A stretch of 64,000 nucleotides of DNA. It comes from Laspinema olomoucense D3b. Lineage in GTDB: Bacteria > Cyanobacteriota > Cyanobacteriia > Cyanobacteriales > Laspinemataceae. Shown here one piece after another: positions 1 through 8,486 of this stretch (its first letter is position 1; each line of letters opens with the position of its first letter). The notes below the pieces were generated by a model. That model ran no database searches. It was not told the origin of the DNA and saw only the letters and a list, made by a program, of their open reading frames with translations. Made by a program: the position numbers and the translations under genes. The DNA is taken from positions 1-64,000 of the forward strand of contig NZ_JAMXFA010000035.1 of the NCBI RefSeq assembly GCF_025370785.1, given 5' to 3'.

Positions 1-99
1 CTGTAACAAGCCAAATCACTGAGGAGCCGAATGAGGTGAAAGTCTCATGTTCGGTTCTGGAGGAGAGGTAGAGATGGCGACATTTCTATCGACTCTAAT
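1..99 (+). mobile_element. 3' end of a group II intron (domains V and VI)
   Basis: Positions 24-57 form a 34-nt domain V: the lower stem GAGCCGAA/TTCGGTTC contains the AGC triad, a 2-nt TG bulge follows, and a GAAA tetraloop caps the hairpin. Domain VI follows at about 66-95 as a 10-bp hairpin GGTAGAGATG / CATTTCTATC with a GCGA loop. A92 is bulged as the likely branch-point adenosine, and the intron would end at T99 (AT, matching the usual AY end). The rest of the intron, including any reverse transcriptase ORF, lies to the left of the window. The intron runs on the + strand while the gene it interrupts runs on the - strand, so splicing cannot repair that gene's mRNA. Confidence 0.85.
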
Positions 100-750
100 G
101 ATTCGTGCTTGAATATTATCCGGCACATCGCCATCCAACTGCTGCACAATCTCATCCAGTATGTAGCAATACAAGTTCACAATATCGGTACTTTCATAAC
201 GCACCGTTGGACGCGGCAAATCCATCGCATCAATATAAATTACATCCTTGTCTAAATAAATAGCGCGATCTAAGTATTTATGAATTTGAGAATAATCAAT
301 TTCTTCACTACGCCGGATTTTTTTTTGGATAGAGTTGATTGCTAGGTCATCGTAGGCTTCCAATACCCGCTCAATCATCTTAATCTTGCTGTACAGTACA
401 CAATCTTCGCCATCTTCCGTTTGCATACTGATACCGCCACCAGAAAGGGTGGTCTGATCTTGGTCCTGCTGGAACTCAGGATTATTTTTCTCAAAGCGTT
501 TTGTTCCTATATTGTCACGCTCGAACTTGCGAAAAGTACGATACATCTTGAAAAAGAAATCTCGCACGGCGTCAAAATCCCCATCCGGAAAATTCTCAAA
601 GCCGTTGGGCAAGCAAAACTCATAGCCATCCCCTGATGCTGATTTACGGATGCCAACAAAATTGTCCCTGGGGTTCTCCTTTATTTTGGCCAACTTCAAA
701 CTGGCAAAGTCAAGCATAGAACTGTACAAAAAAACAACTAATTTTTCCAA
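100..750 (-). pseudogene. LlaJI/McrC-like restriction endonuclease subunit, interrupted by group II intron
   Basis: The reading frame gives 217 native residues before it runs into the intron, where it picks up 27 unrelated residues and stops at 16-18. The native part has motifs such as FVGIRK, EFCLPNGFE and DFFFKMYRTFRKFE, which resemble the N-terminal half of LlaJI/McrC-type restriction subunits; this assignment is from memory of the family. The C-terminal half, where the PD-(D/E)XK nuclease would be expected, is missing. The gene lies about 10 nt downstream of the McrB-like ATPase gene, the usual order for these two-component modification-dependent or LlaJI-type systems. The apparent start at 750 is TTG; an ATG at 717 is the alternative. 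The system is probably inactive unless the intron is lost. Confidence 0.6.
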
Positions 751-759
751 ATAATAGAA

Positions 760-1824
760 TTAAGGTTTCGTTCGCCATTCACGCCATTCACCTGCATTAA
801 TTTTTGTGATAAACTTATTATGCAATTTAGTGAAATCGCCGAAGGTGACGAGATCATTTCTTTCTACGTCCAGAAGTCTTACCAACGGTTGCTTGTCACG
901 ATTAAAAACGCTGTCCCATAGAAAGAACATGAGTTTATTTTGGATATTTTCGGCAGTTACGGGCGGTTTTATGAAGTAATAGCCTATCTGCTTGTCTTCA
1001 ATTCCGCGAATTGAGTCATGTTGTTTTTTAATAAATTCGTTAATATTTTTAATCAGTGTTTCCCACTGCGTCTCATCCAATTCTCCATAATCAGCATCCG
1101 GAGGGTGAGTTTTATCCCAGTTTACAAATTCCCAATTCCAACGGCGCTTAAAGGCGCTATCCATAAAATAAATTGAATTGTCAGATGTATTCATCGTGCC
1201 TATAATGGATAGGTTAGGAGGAATCCTAATACAGCTACCAATTATCTTGTCATTTTTGATTGCAATACAAAGTTTGGAAAAGATGTCTTGATGTTTTTCT
1301 AGGGTTTTGGCATGACCTTTTCCTTCATACTTATAGGTAGGCAAATCACCCTCGGTTCCACTGTGGTTAAAGCCTATTAGACTAACAATTGAGCGTAGTT
1401 CCAAATCAGACAGATTGATTCCATAGTCTGACCAGCCCTTTTCATTTCGATCTAAGAGTTGAAATACTGTACCAAAAATAGCAGAAGAATTACCTCTATT
1501 TATTTCATCAATCACTAAAGCTACGTTTTTAACTTCTTCTCCGTCTTGGGTAGAAAGAATATTTTTGTATGCTTGTGCAAGGGCTTTTAAAAAATGACCT
1601 TCATAAAACTTATATTCTACTCTTCTGTCTAATGTAGTAAGAGGCACCAGTTTTCCCATAAAGTCACTGTAGGTGTACTCTGGGTGAAAAACAGTTTTAA
1701 TCACATTTTCTGGGTTTATAGACTCATCGATTCCTAAATAAACAGGAATAATTTCACGCTTGATTCTGTAACTTTTCCCAGTTCCGGGACTACCAAAGAG
1801 GATTTTCTGAATGGGCGATTTCAT
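760..1824 (-). CDS. McrB-like AAA+ restriction ATPase/GTPase
   Basis: This is an AAA+ protein of the McrB/LlaJI family, the NTP-driven translocation or motor subunit of a restriction complex. With the ATG at 1824 it is 354 residues long. The Walker A motif GSPGTGKS is at residues 11-18, the Walker B/McrB signature DEINR at about 106-110, the sensor-like MNTSDNS at about 211-217 and an arginine-rich FKRRW at about 225-229. It starts almost directly with Walker A, so it lacks the N-terminal DNA-recognition domain of E. coli McrB. A TTG 18 nt further upstream is also possible. The partner nuclease gene downstream is interrupted, so this may be an orphan. No methyltransferase lies upstream within the window. 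Confidence 0.85.
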   Translation of the reverse strand: MKSPIQKILFGSPGTGKSYRIKREIIPVYLGIDESINPENVIKTVFHPEYTYSDFMGKLVPLTTLDRRVEYKFYEGHFLKALAQAYKNILSTQDGEEVKNVALVIDEINRGNSSAIFGTVFQLLDRNEKGWSDYGINLSDLELRSIVSLIGFNHSGTEGDLPTYKYEGKGHAKTLEKHQDIFSKLCIAIKNDKIIGSCIRIPPNLSIIGTMNTSDNSIYFMDSAFKRRWNWEFVNWDKTHPPDADYGELDETQWETLIKNINEFIKKQHDSIRGIEDKQIGYYFIKPPVTAENIQNKLMFFLWDSVFNRDKQPLVRLLDVERNDLVTFGDFTKLHNKFITKINAGEWREWRTKP

Positions 1825-2046
1825 GATATTGAAAGTAACCAACCTGACTTTAGCGATAGAGCAACACCGTGCAGCCCCCCCTTTGACAGATGACTCCTTG
1901 GTTAGGGTCTGTCTCCAAAGGGGACGGTAATGGCGAGGCAGTTTAGGTAAATTAGGACAATTTGTATTTTACCAGACTCGCTTGGTTTAGTTGCAAAAAT
2001 TTACAATTTGTTCAGACAAATTTTGCCACCAACCAACAACTCTCAT

Positions 2047-2260
2047 AGAAACCCGGTTTCTGATTCGGGGTAAGGGGCTAGAAACCGGGTTTCTGCGGAG
2101 ATTTGGGTTAATTGGCAGAAATTTGGTCAAGAAACCCGGTTTCTGACTCTGGGTAGGGGGTTAGAAACCGGGTTTGTGCCGATATTTTGGCTAAGTGGCA
2201 GAAATTTGGTCAAGAAACCCGGTTGCTGACTCTGGGTGGGGGAGAAGAAACCGGGTTTGT
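2047..2260. repeat. 83-bp-period tandem repeat of CCCGGTTTC hairpins
   Basis: Three units begin at 2047, 2130 and 2213, an exact 83-bp period. Each unit has an AGAAACCCGGTTTCT-type arm and, 33 nt later, an AGAAACCGGGTTTCT-type arm (2080, 2163, 2246), so each can form nested hairpins. The third unit has diverged. The same palindrome recurs singly near 50047-50126 and 62345-62360, so it is a dispersed family. The stretch 1825-2500 has no convincing gene. Confidence 0.85.
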
Positions 2261-2270
2261 GTCTAGCCAG

Positions 2271-2301
2271 AAAAAAAGACCAGCAAGAATTTTTGCTGGT
2301 C
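2271..2301 (-). terminator. Rho-independent terminator, minus strand
   Basis: A 9-bp stem GACCAGCAA (2278-2286) pairs with TTGCTGGTC (2293-2301). On the - strand it is followed by seven Ts (the A run 2271-2277). It lies about 200 bp downstream of the rqcH stop codon and probably ends that transcript. Confidence 0.7.
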
Positions 2302-2500
2302 GTCATAAAAAAATACCCTTTGCGTTGTCGTTTCTTTTCGAGGAAATCCTAACTGCGCGTTCCCAACCTTGAGACCGGCGATTGATTTTTAAATCTTTTC
2401 CTCAAGGCGTATTGTAACAGAAGACACGATCGCTTCCTTCCGTATTTTTCCCTAGAGGTCAGTAAATTTTATTGAATTTTCTGACTTCAATAATCAAACA

Positions 2501-4252
2501 TTAAGTCGGCGGGGTAAAATGCTGAGGACAGCCCCAGAGGATACGCTCATGCTTATAAATGACCATGCCGGGTTTAGCCCCCTTGGGTTTATAAACATTT
2601 TTCGGTTCCGTGTACACCACCGGGACTTGCTCACTGTGACGGGCGCGACTATAGTAAGCGGTTAAATCCGCTGCAAATTGTAAATCCGCTTCATCGGCAA
2701 CGGCACCTGGGGGTAGGCGCAATAACCCATGACTTCCGGCAATCTCCTGGGTGTGGAACCACAAGTCATAATCCGTCGCTACCCGAAAACTCAACACATC
2801 ATTCTGGCGATTATTCCGCCCGATCAGCAGTTCAAACCCACTGGGAGAGACAAAGCGGTAAAACTCTGGGGTGGATTCCTGGGTTTGACGCTTGTAGTCG
2901 GGGTCGGTGAGATATCCCTGCTGGATGAACTCTTCGCGAATTTCAGCTAATGCTTGTAAATCTGCCGGTTCCCGGTAGTCGTCGATTTGAGCAATGGCGA
3001 CTTCAATCTGTTCTAAGTAGTCGATTTCCTGGCGAACAGCGGCGAGTAAGGGTTCTACTGCACCCCGCGCCCGTTTTAGTTTTTGGTGGCGTTTGTAGAG
3101 GGATTGAGCATTTTGCACGGCATTTTTTTCTAAATCCAGGGGAATGGTGACGGGTTCGCCAGTCTCAAAGTCGGGCAGGGCGATCGCCTTCATCCCCGGT
3201 TGCCACTCCTGCAAGTTCGCCATCAATAAATCGGCTTTTGCCCGATAGTCATCCGCTTCGGAAGATTCTTGCAAGCGGTTTTCAAATCCCTGCGCTTTGA
3301 CTCGCAATTTATTCAGGAGATTGGAAAGTTTTTGACTCAGTTGATGGCGCAGTTGCTTAAAGTCAAACCCATTGAGTTCATCGGTATAGTACCGATTTAA
3401 TAAGTCTTGGACTGATTTGAAATCCGGGGGTTCTGGATTGTGGTTCCAGTTGATAACTTGATATCCAGTTTCTGTCCAATGGGGATAGATGGCGGATAAA
3501 TCGCCGGTTTGACAGGTTTGGAGAAAGTTTAGCCACTGTTGCCAGCAGGCAAAGAGGTGGTTCCAATCGTCTGGGGTCAAACTGTGGGTAGATTGTTCAA
3601 AGTCGAGTCCCGCAGAGGCGATCGCCGCTTTCACCAAATGAGAACTCAGACCCTGATAACTTTTGAGCATTTGCCGTCCCAAGGCATCAGGAATTAGGGC
3701 AATCCGTTCTTGCCAGCGAGATTGCGGTTCACTGAGGTTGGGGATCGGGTCCGTTAGGCTGGGGGGCAAGGCGTAGGGCGCGCCGGTGAGGATGGGGCGG
3801 ATACTGGACTGCTTTTCACTCACCTGATGGGCAGCAGTGACGATTTGATTATCGGCATTAGCGAGGATAGCGTTACTGCGTTTGCCCATGATTTCGATAT
3901 ATAGATGCCACAGCACCGGGTCTCCCGGACGTTGGGCAAATTGGAGGTCCAGGGCGCGTTCCCAGGGGGAGACGGGGGCGATCGCCACAAATGCCAAACC
4001 CCCCAGTTGATGGCGCAATTGGTCACTAAAGGTAAAGGTATCCGGTTTGCGCGGGGGTGGGTCACTCAGATGCAACCTTGCCGCAGTGGGATGCCAGGAA
4101 ACCGCCAACCATCCGCGCCCGGTGAGGGTTCGCAGGGCTAAAAAAATGGTATGGCGATCGCGCTGATAAACCTGTTCGAGTCGCGCCGGTAACCAAGTGG
4201 TTCGCAACTCGCAATAGGCGGCGATCAGGGTAGTCAAGTCAACAGGTTGCAT
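2501..4252 (-). CDS. rqcH: NFACT-family ribosome quality control protein RqcH
   Basis: The 583-residue protein has the NFACT layout (Rqc2/RqcH, also called fibronectin-binding protein A-like). The NFACT-N part covers about residues 1-200, including WHLYIEIMGKRSNAIL. A helix-rich, coiled-coil middle covers about 280-430, and the NFACT-R (DUF814) domain lies near the C-terminus with GRNNRQND and DLWFHTQEIAGSH. Members bind obstructed large ribosomal subunits with peptidyl-tRNA and recruit tRNA-Ala to add alanine tails that mark stalled chains for degradation. The ATG at 4252 starts exactly at the conserved N-terminus. The gene is monocistronic, with a terminator candidate at 2271-2301. The family assignment is firm; the alanine-tailing role is inferred from the family. 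Confidence 0.92.
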   Translation of the reverse strand: MQPVDLTTLIAAYCELRTTWLPARLEQVYQRDRHTIFLALRTLTGRGWLAVSWHPTAARLHLSDPPPRKPDTFTFSDQLRHQLGGLAFVAIAPVSPWERALDLQFAQRPGDPVLWHLYIEIMGKRSNAILANADNQIVTAAHQVSEKQSSIRPILTGAPYALPPSLTDPIPNLSEPQSRWQERIALIPDALGRQMLKSYQGLSSHLVKAAIASAGLDFEQSTHSLTPDDWNHLFACWQQWLNFLQTCQTGDLSAIYPHWTETGYQVINWNHNPEPPDFKSVQDLLNRYYTDELNGFDFKQLRHQLSQKLSNLLNKLRVKAQGFENRLQESSEADDYRAKADLLMANLQEWQPGMKAIALPDFETGEPVTIPLDLEKNAVQNAQSLYKRHQKLKRARGAVEPLLAAVRQEIDYLEQIEVAIAQIDDYREPADLQALAEIREEFIQQGYLTDPDYKRQTQESTPEFYRFVSPSGFELLIGRNNRQNDVLSFRVATDYDLWFHTQEIAGSHGLLRLPPGAVADEADLQFAADLTAYYSRARHSEQVPVVYTEPKNVYKPKGAKPGMVIYKHERILWGCPQHFTPPT

Positions 4253-4769
4253 CGCTAATGGTCCAAAATACCCGTAAATTTACAATCCCAGTTATCAAAT
4301 TCTCAAAAAGCACCCCACACCTCTCAAAAATCCATGAATTGCCTTGCCGAGTGCAGCGGATTGTCGAGTTTGCCCAAATTTTGTAGATACTATGGAAATT
4401 AGAGCGCGATCGGGGTCAACTCTACAAAGAGCCTGAAATCGGTCACGACTCTGGGTGGCGATCGCAATTCGGCTACTTCCAGGGAGGGTGGCACAGAATA
4501 CTAATTTTGCCCCTATTCAGGGTATCATTCCCTGCTCCTGAATTCCGATGGCCGCTTGTTGTCTCTTGAAAACAGCTATCCTATCCCCCAAGCTGAAAAA
4601 CTTGCCTGCTGAGGTTTACAGCATTTTTAGCAAAAATCCTCCCCGCAACCGGGGGACCGGAGGAGGTTCCCGGACCCAAAATCTCCTCAGATCTCATTTT
4701 TAGGGTTCAAAAGGGTTCAAACTGCTTTGAGAAGAAAAAACGTTTTATATCCCGAGGATGCTCCTATTT
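4253..4769. other. Intergenic region between divergent rqcH and remA
   Basis: No ORF here looks coding. The region must contain the two divergent promoters. A GC-rich hairpin-prone segment (about 4643-4676, with the arms GGGGGACC and GGTTCCCGG) and a direct repeat of GGGTTCAAA (around 4703 and 4713) lie upstream of remA. No recognised operator or riboswitch is visible. Confidence 0.4.
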
Positions 4770-5021
4770 ATGGATATTCAGCTCATTAATATCGGGTTTG
4801 GTAATATCATTTGTGCTAATCGAGTGATTGCCATTGTCAGTCCCGAATCTGCCCCCATCAAGCGCATTGTCACGGAGGCGCGGGAGGGGAATCGGCTAAT
4901 TGATGCGACTTACGGACGGCGGACAAGGGCAGTGATTATTATGGATTCCAGCCATGTGATTCTTTCGTCAATTCAGCCGGAGACGGTTGCCAATCGGTTC
5001 GTTTCCAGTAAAGATAGTTAA
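4770..5021 (+). CDS. remA: RemA/DUF370 family regulatory protein
   Basis: This small protein of 83 residues belongs to the RemA (DUF370) family. The conserved N-terminus [11 protein letters not shown] is followed by [12 protein letters not shown] and the basic [15 protein letters not shown] segment. RemA is a DNA-binding activator of extracellular matrix genes in Bacillus; the cyanobacterial role is not established. The ATG at 4770 fits the family N-terminus better than the ATG four codons upstream at 4758. It sits 120 bp upstream of gmk, a neighbour pair conserved across many bacteria, so co-transcription is likely. Confidence 0.9.
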   Translation: MDIQLINIGFGNIICANRVIAIVSPESAPIKRIVTEAREGNRLIDATYGRRTRAVIIMDSSHVILSSIQPETVANRFVSSKDS

Positions 5022-5141
5022 GCCAATCTAGGAAAAGCTTGACTGGGTTTTCCTAGGGGTCGGCGTTCAAGTTATCTAACGTTCCGGCGGCCTCTTTTGG
5101 GAGGAGTTAGCAATTTTTGGGTCTAGGAAGGGATTATCTAA

Positions 5142-5705
5142 GTGATGCAGATGGGTCAATTAATTGTGTTTACGGGTCCGAGTGGTGTGGGGAAAGGAAC
5201 GTTGCTGCGATCGCTGTTGGCACGTCATCCAGAACTAGAGTTGTCGATTTCAGTAACAACTCGTGCACCTCGCGAGGGAGAAATTGAGGGGCGGCATTAT
5301 TATTTTGTGAACCAGGAGCAATTTCAAGGGTTAATTGCGACGGGTCAACTGTTGGAATGGGCAGAGTTTGCGGGAAATTATTATGGGACTCCCCGAACCC
5401 CGGTGGAAGAGATGATCGCCGAGGGGAAATTAGTGGTTTTGGAAATTGAGTTAGAAGGGGCGAGGCAAGTTCGGGAAACCTTTCCCGGGGCGCTGCAATT
5501 GTTTATTTTACCGCCATCCCCGGAGGAGTTGGAACGGCGGATTCGGGTTCGGGGGCAGGATTCTGAGGAGGCGATCGCCCGTCGTCTCCACCGTGCTCAA
5601 GTCGAAATTGCTGCTGCCGATGAGTTTGATATTGCCATTGTCAATGATGATTTTGACCGGGCATTAGAGGCGATCGAAACGGCTTTATTTGCCGCAGTTT
5701 CCTAA
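5142..5705 (+). CDS. gmk: Guanylate kinase
   Basis: Guanylate kinase phosphorylates GMP to GDP with ATP in cytosolic purine nucleotide metabolism. The 187 residues match the usual length. The P-loop GPSGVGKGTLL lies near residue 11, the GMP-binding segment SVTTRAPREGEIEGRHYYF follows at about 36-54, and the lid contains ELERRIRVRGQD. Two further in-frame ATGs at 5145 and 5151 make the exact start uncertain by up to three residues. It follows remA on the same strand and is closed by the bidirectional terminator at 5819-5873. Confidence 0.97.
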   Translation: MMQMGQLIVFTGPSGVGKGTLLRSLLARHPELELSISVTTRAPREGEIEGRHYYFVNQEQFQGLIATGQLLEWAEFAGNYYGTPRTPVEEMIAEGKLVVLEIELEGARQVRETFPGALQLFILPPSPEELERRIRVRGQDSEEAIARRLHRAQVEIAAADEFDIAIVNDDFDRALEAIETALFAAVS

Positions 5706-5723
5706 GTGTTTCAAACGGCTACC

Positions 5724-5813
5724 AAATTCAGTTGTCTCAACTCGTTTTTTTCTATGACGCCGCGCAGGCGGGCTTTGTCTGTAGAGCCAGACCCTTGAGG
5801 GTGCGGGTTTTTA
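5724..5813. repeat. Dispersed intergenic repeat (copy 1 of 3)
   Basis: The segment reading CAGTTGTCTCAA, then CGCGCAGG, GGCTTTGTC, GTAGAGCC and ACCCTTGAGGGTG is shared with 46120-46214. An inverted, shorter version is at 58420-58478. All three copies lie just downstream of genes and can fold on CCCGCGCAGG and ACCCTTGAGGGT. It is not coding. Confidence 0.7.
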
Positions 5814-5818
5814 TAAAC

Positions 5819-5873
5819 AAAAAGCGATCGCCTCTCTCTAATCCCATAGAATAGAGAGAGGCGATCGCTTTTT
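5819..5873. terminator. Bidirectional terminator with HIP1 in the stem
   Basis: A perfect 22-bp inverted repeat (5819-5840 and 5852-5873) begins with AAAAA and ends with TTTTT, with an 11-nt loop. The stem contains GCGATCGC. It separates gmk (+) from psaJ (-) and can terminate both transcripts. Confidence 0.9.
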
Positions 5874-5920
5874 GTTTAATCAATCCCAACAGTTCTGGCT
5901 TGATCTATCTTTAGTCACTC

Positions 5921-6046
5921 TTAAAAGGGAGGAACTAAGGCATCAGGATAGATTTTGTTGGCGACAATCAAGAGAGTGGCTGTTAGAGACAGCCATACGA
6001 TTAAGACAACTGGCCCGAGCGACAGATACTTAACAAAAGAATCCAT
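5921..6046 (-). CDS. psaJ: Photosystem I reaction centre subunit IX (PsaJ)
   Basis: A 41-codon gene. The translation begins [18 protein letters not shown], continues through a single hydrophobic helix (about residues 10-30) and ends YPDALVPPF, the recognisable pattern of PsaJ. This one-helix thylakoid protein contacts PsaF and stabilises its position in photosystem I. An AGGAG ribosome-binding site lies 9 nt before the ATG. It is 90 bp downstream of psaF on the same strand, the usual psaF-psaJ operon. Confidence 0.95.
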   Translation of the reverse strand: MDSFVKYLSLGPVVLIVWLSLTATLLIVANKIYPDALVPPF

Positions 6047-6136
6047 GAACGCTTCTCCTAAATTGAACAAGGGTTAATATTGAGATTTTAGATCTTAGCT
6101 GGGCTAAAATCTAAAATCACTTTCAACTGAACTTTC

Positions 6137-6625
6137 CTAACGGGGTGAGACAGTAATCTCATTATTTTTGGCCGTTAATTTACCCGTGGTAAATTCGCCT
6201 AAAGCAGCCAAAGGCCAAACGGCACTACCTAAAGAACATTTGATTGCCAAAGGAATGTCAATGATAATTTCTTTTTCTTCAGGACTGCCACTGCCACGAA
6301 CGGCAATCAGGTAGGAACGCCCTGCCCAGCCAATCCATCCGGCAATATAGAGAAACAGCAAGCTAGGAATTCCAAACTCATTAACGTGAGCCAAGTTGCC
6401 ATCCACAATCAAATGAGGATAGCCTTCAGGTCCACAGAGCAAGCTGGAATATTTATCAAAGCGAGCTTTTGCGCCTGGATTTTTAGCAATAGAATTCTTA
6501 GCCTTTTGAACGAATGCCGGATTATCACTGCAAGGAGTGAGGTTTTGGTATAAGTCAGCAGATGCAGCAGGGGCAAAGCTGAACCAAAGGCAAATCGTCA
6601 GAACCAACGCGAACAATCGTCCCAT
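6137..6625 (-). CDS. psaF: Photosystem I reaction centre subunit III (PsaF)
   Basis: PsaF is a lumen-exposed subunit of photosystem I. The 162-residue precursor has an N-terminal signal peptide (about residues 1-23, ending SFAPAASA) followed by mature DLYQNLTPC. Two conserved cysteines (NLTPCSDN and [10 protein letters not shown]), the [15 protein letters not shown] segment and the transmembrane [15 protein letters not shown] are all typical. An AAGGAAA ribosome-binding site precedes the ATG. psaJ lies downstream. The divergent gene tsaD starts 287 bp away, so the gap holds both promoters. Confidence 0.97.
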   Translation of the reverse strand: MGRLFALVLTICLWFSFAPAASADLYQNLTPCSDNPAFVQKAKNSIAKNPGAKARFDKYSSLLCGPEGYPHLIVDGNLAHVNEFGIPSLLFLYIAGWIGWAGRSYLIAVRGSGSPEEKEIIIDIPLAIKCSLGSAVWPLAALGEFTTGKLTAKNNEITVSPR

Positions 6626-6911
6626 AGAATTGTTTCCTTTTGTTACGAAACATCAAGATTGTTAACAAAACCGGAGGCTGCTTTGTTACTCGATCTAGTT
6701 TATCGATCTGTGCGTTCTTTTGCTCAGGCTCTGGGAGAAAGAGGGTTGAAGTCATTCTCCCCCGGACATGAGGGCAACACCGAGGATAAAACGCGATCGC
6801 GTAAGAGCAGGTGAGTTCTGGGAACTTCCAGAAAATCATACTCTGCTAAGACAACCTCGTAAAGATTAAGCTAGGCAATAGTTAACCCAATATTCCAAAA
6901 ATTACCAGCCA

Positions 6912-7952
6912 ATGGCAACCGTTTTAGCAATTGAAACAAGTTGTGACGAAACTGCGGTAGCAATTGTAAAGAATCGTGAAGTGAGCAGTAATGTGGTTTC
7001 GTCGCAAATTGCAGTGCATCAGCAGTATGGCGGCGTAGTTCCAGAAGTGGCGTCGCGATCGCATTTAGAAGTCATTGATGGGGCGATCGCCCAAGCTTTA
7101 GCGGAAGCCGAACTCAGTTGGGCCGACATTGATGGTATCGCCGCCACCTGCACCCCCGGTCTCGTCGGTGCTCTCTTAGTCGGCCTCACCGCTGGCAAAA
7201 CCCTCGCTATGCTGCATCAAAAACCCTTTCTAGGCATCCATCACTTGGAAGGACATCTCTATGCCTCCTACCTCACCGAACCCACCCTAGAACCCCCCTT
7301 TATTTGCCTGTTAGTCTCCGGGGGTCACACCAGCTTAATTGATGTCCAAGCGGGGGGCCTTTATGAAACCCTGGGACAAACCCGGGATGATGCTGCCGGG
7401 GAAGCCTTTGACAAAGTAGCGCGATTATTAAAGCTGGGTTATCCCGGAGGGCCAATCATCGATCGCCTTGCCAAATCTGGGAACCCCAAAGCGTTTAAGC
7501 TACCCGAGGGCAAAATTGGACTGCCTGAAGGGGGGTATCATCCTTATGACACCAGTTTTAGTGGGTTAAAAACCGCCGTTCTGCGGTTGGTGGAGAAACT
7601 CAAAGCCACTGGGGAAGAACTCCCAGTCAACGATATTGCTGCCAGTTTTCAGGATACAGTGGCTAGAGCCTTAAGCAAACGGGCCGTTGCCTGCGCCCGC
7701 GATCGCCATCGGGATACCATCGTCGTCGGGGGTGGAGTCGCGGCGAATAGCGCCCTGCGAGAACACCTGCTGGCGGATGCTGCCCCTCATAACTTGCGCG
7801 TCCTCTTTCCGCCCTTGAAATACTGCACCGATAACGCCGCAATGATTGCCTGTGCAGCAGCCGATCGCCTGAACCGAGGCGATCGCAGCCCCCTGACCCT
7901 AGGCGCTCAATCCCGCATGGCCCTAACTGATGCCCACCAACTGTATTTATAG
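6912..7952 (+). CDS. tsaD: tRNA N6-adenosine threonylcarbamoyltransferase TsaD
   Basis: TsaD transfers the threonylcarbamoyl group from threonylcarbamoyl-AMP to A37 of ANN-decoding tRNAs, together with TsaB and TsaE. The 346 residues match the family. The ASKHA ATPase-fold start [15 protein letters not shown], the metal-binding histidines in HHLEGHLYA, the [10 protein letters not shown] segment, and the C-terminal [13 protein letters not shown] and CTDNAAMIA are all present. It appears monocistronic. The 500 bp downstream are repeats, not genes. Confidence 0.97.
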   Translation: MATVLAIETSCDETAVAIVKNREVSSNVVSSQIAVHQQYGGVVPEVASRSHLEVIDGAIAQALAEAELSWADIDGIAATCTPGLVGALLVGLTAGKTLAMLHQKPFLGIHHLEGHLYASYLTEPTLEPPFICLLVSGGHTSLIDVQAGGLYETLGQTRDDAAGEAFDKVARLLKLGYPGGPIIDRLAKSGNPKAFKLPEGKIGLPEGGYHPYDTSFSGLKTAVLRLVEKLKATGEELPVNDIAASFQDTVARALSKRAVACARDRHRDTIVVGGGVAANSALREHLLADAAPHNLRVLFPPLKYCTDNAAMIACAAADRLNRGDRSPLTLGAQSRMALTDAHQLYL

Positions 7953-8038
7953 TAGGGCTGCTTCATTCTAAAATTTTCCTGCTCCCATAAGCTTTACAGC
8001 CCAAAGGGTTTCGGCCTGATTTGTTTAGTTTAAACGAA

Positions 8039-8231
8039 GGACCACCCCGCCCCTGCGGGGCACCCCTCCAAGGGAGGGGAATAAGCCTGTATCCTCTGCC
8101 AGATAAAAGGATTGAACAATCCCCAAATTAATTGGATCCTTGAGAATCAAACAGTCCTACTCCATAACAGGGAAATAAGCCCCAAAATTCCCCTCCTGTG
8201 GAGGGGTGCCCCTTCGGGGCGGGGTGGTCAA
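8039..8231. repeat. Foldback element with GGACCACCCCGCCCC arms
   Basis: A left arm at 8039-8081 (GACCACCCCGCCCC, GGGGCACCCCTCC, GGAGGGGAAT) is repeated in inverted orientation at about 8188-8230, so the segment can fold into a long hairpin. The right arm is repeated again at about 8353-8393 as part of the adjacent 166-bp duplication. It is probably a non-autonomous intergenic repeat. Confidence 0.75.
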
Positions 8232-8438
8232 TTCTAAGGACTGCTCCGGTATTTATCTATGGGCCCTACTCTAAGGATTGAACAATCCCCAAATTAATTG
8301 GATCCTTGAGAATCAAACAGTCCTACTCCATAACCGGGAAATAAGCCCCAAAATTCCCCTCCACAGGAGGGGTGCACCTTCGGGGCGGGGTGGTCAATTC
8401 TAAGGACTGCTCCGGTATTTATCTATGCGGCCTACTCT
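8107..8438. repeat. 166-bp near-perfect tandem duplication
   Basis: Copy 1 (8107-8272) and copy 2 (8273-8438) start with AAGGATTGAACAATCC and match almost base for base through CTCCGGTATTTATCTATG. They differ at a few positions, for example ACAGGG/ACCGGG and CCTGTGGAGG/CCACAGGAGG. The second difference keeps base pairing in the small hairpin. The region 7953-8486 has no gene. Confidence 0.9.
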
Positions 8439-8486
8439 GGAGAATGAAACAGCCCTACCTGTATTTATAGGGGCAATAACCGGACC

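Noticed and set aside
2187-2372. 61-codon plus-strand frame within the 83-bp repeats
   Set aside because: It reads repeat and terminator sequence and has no coding evidence.
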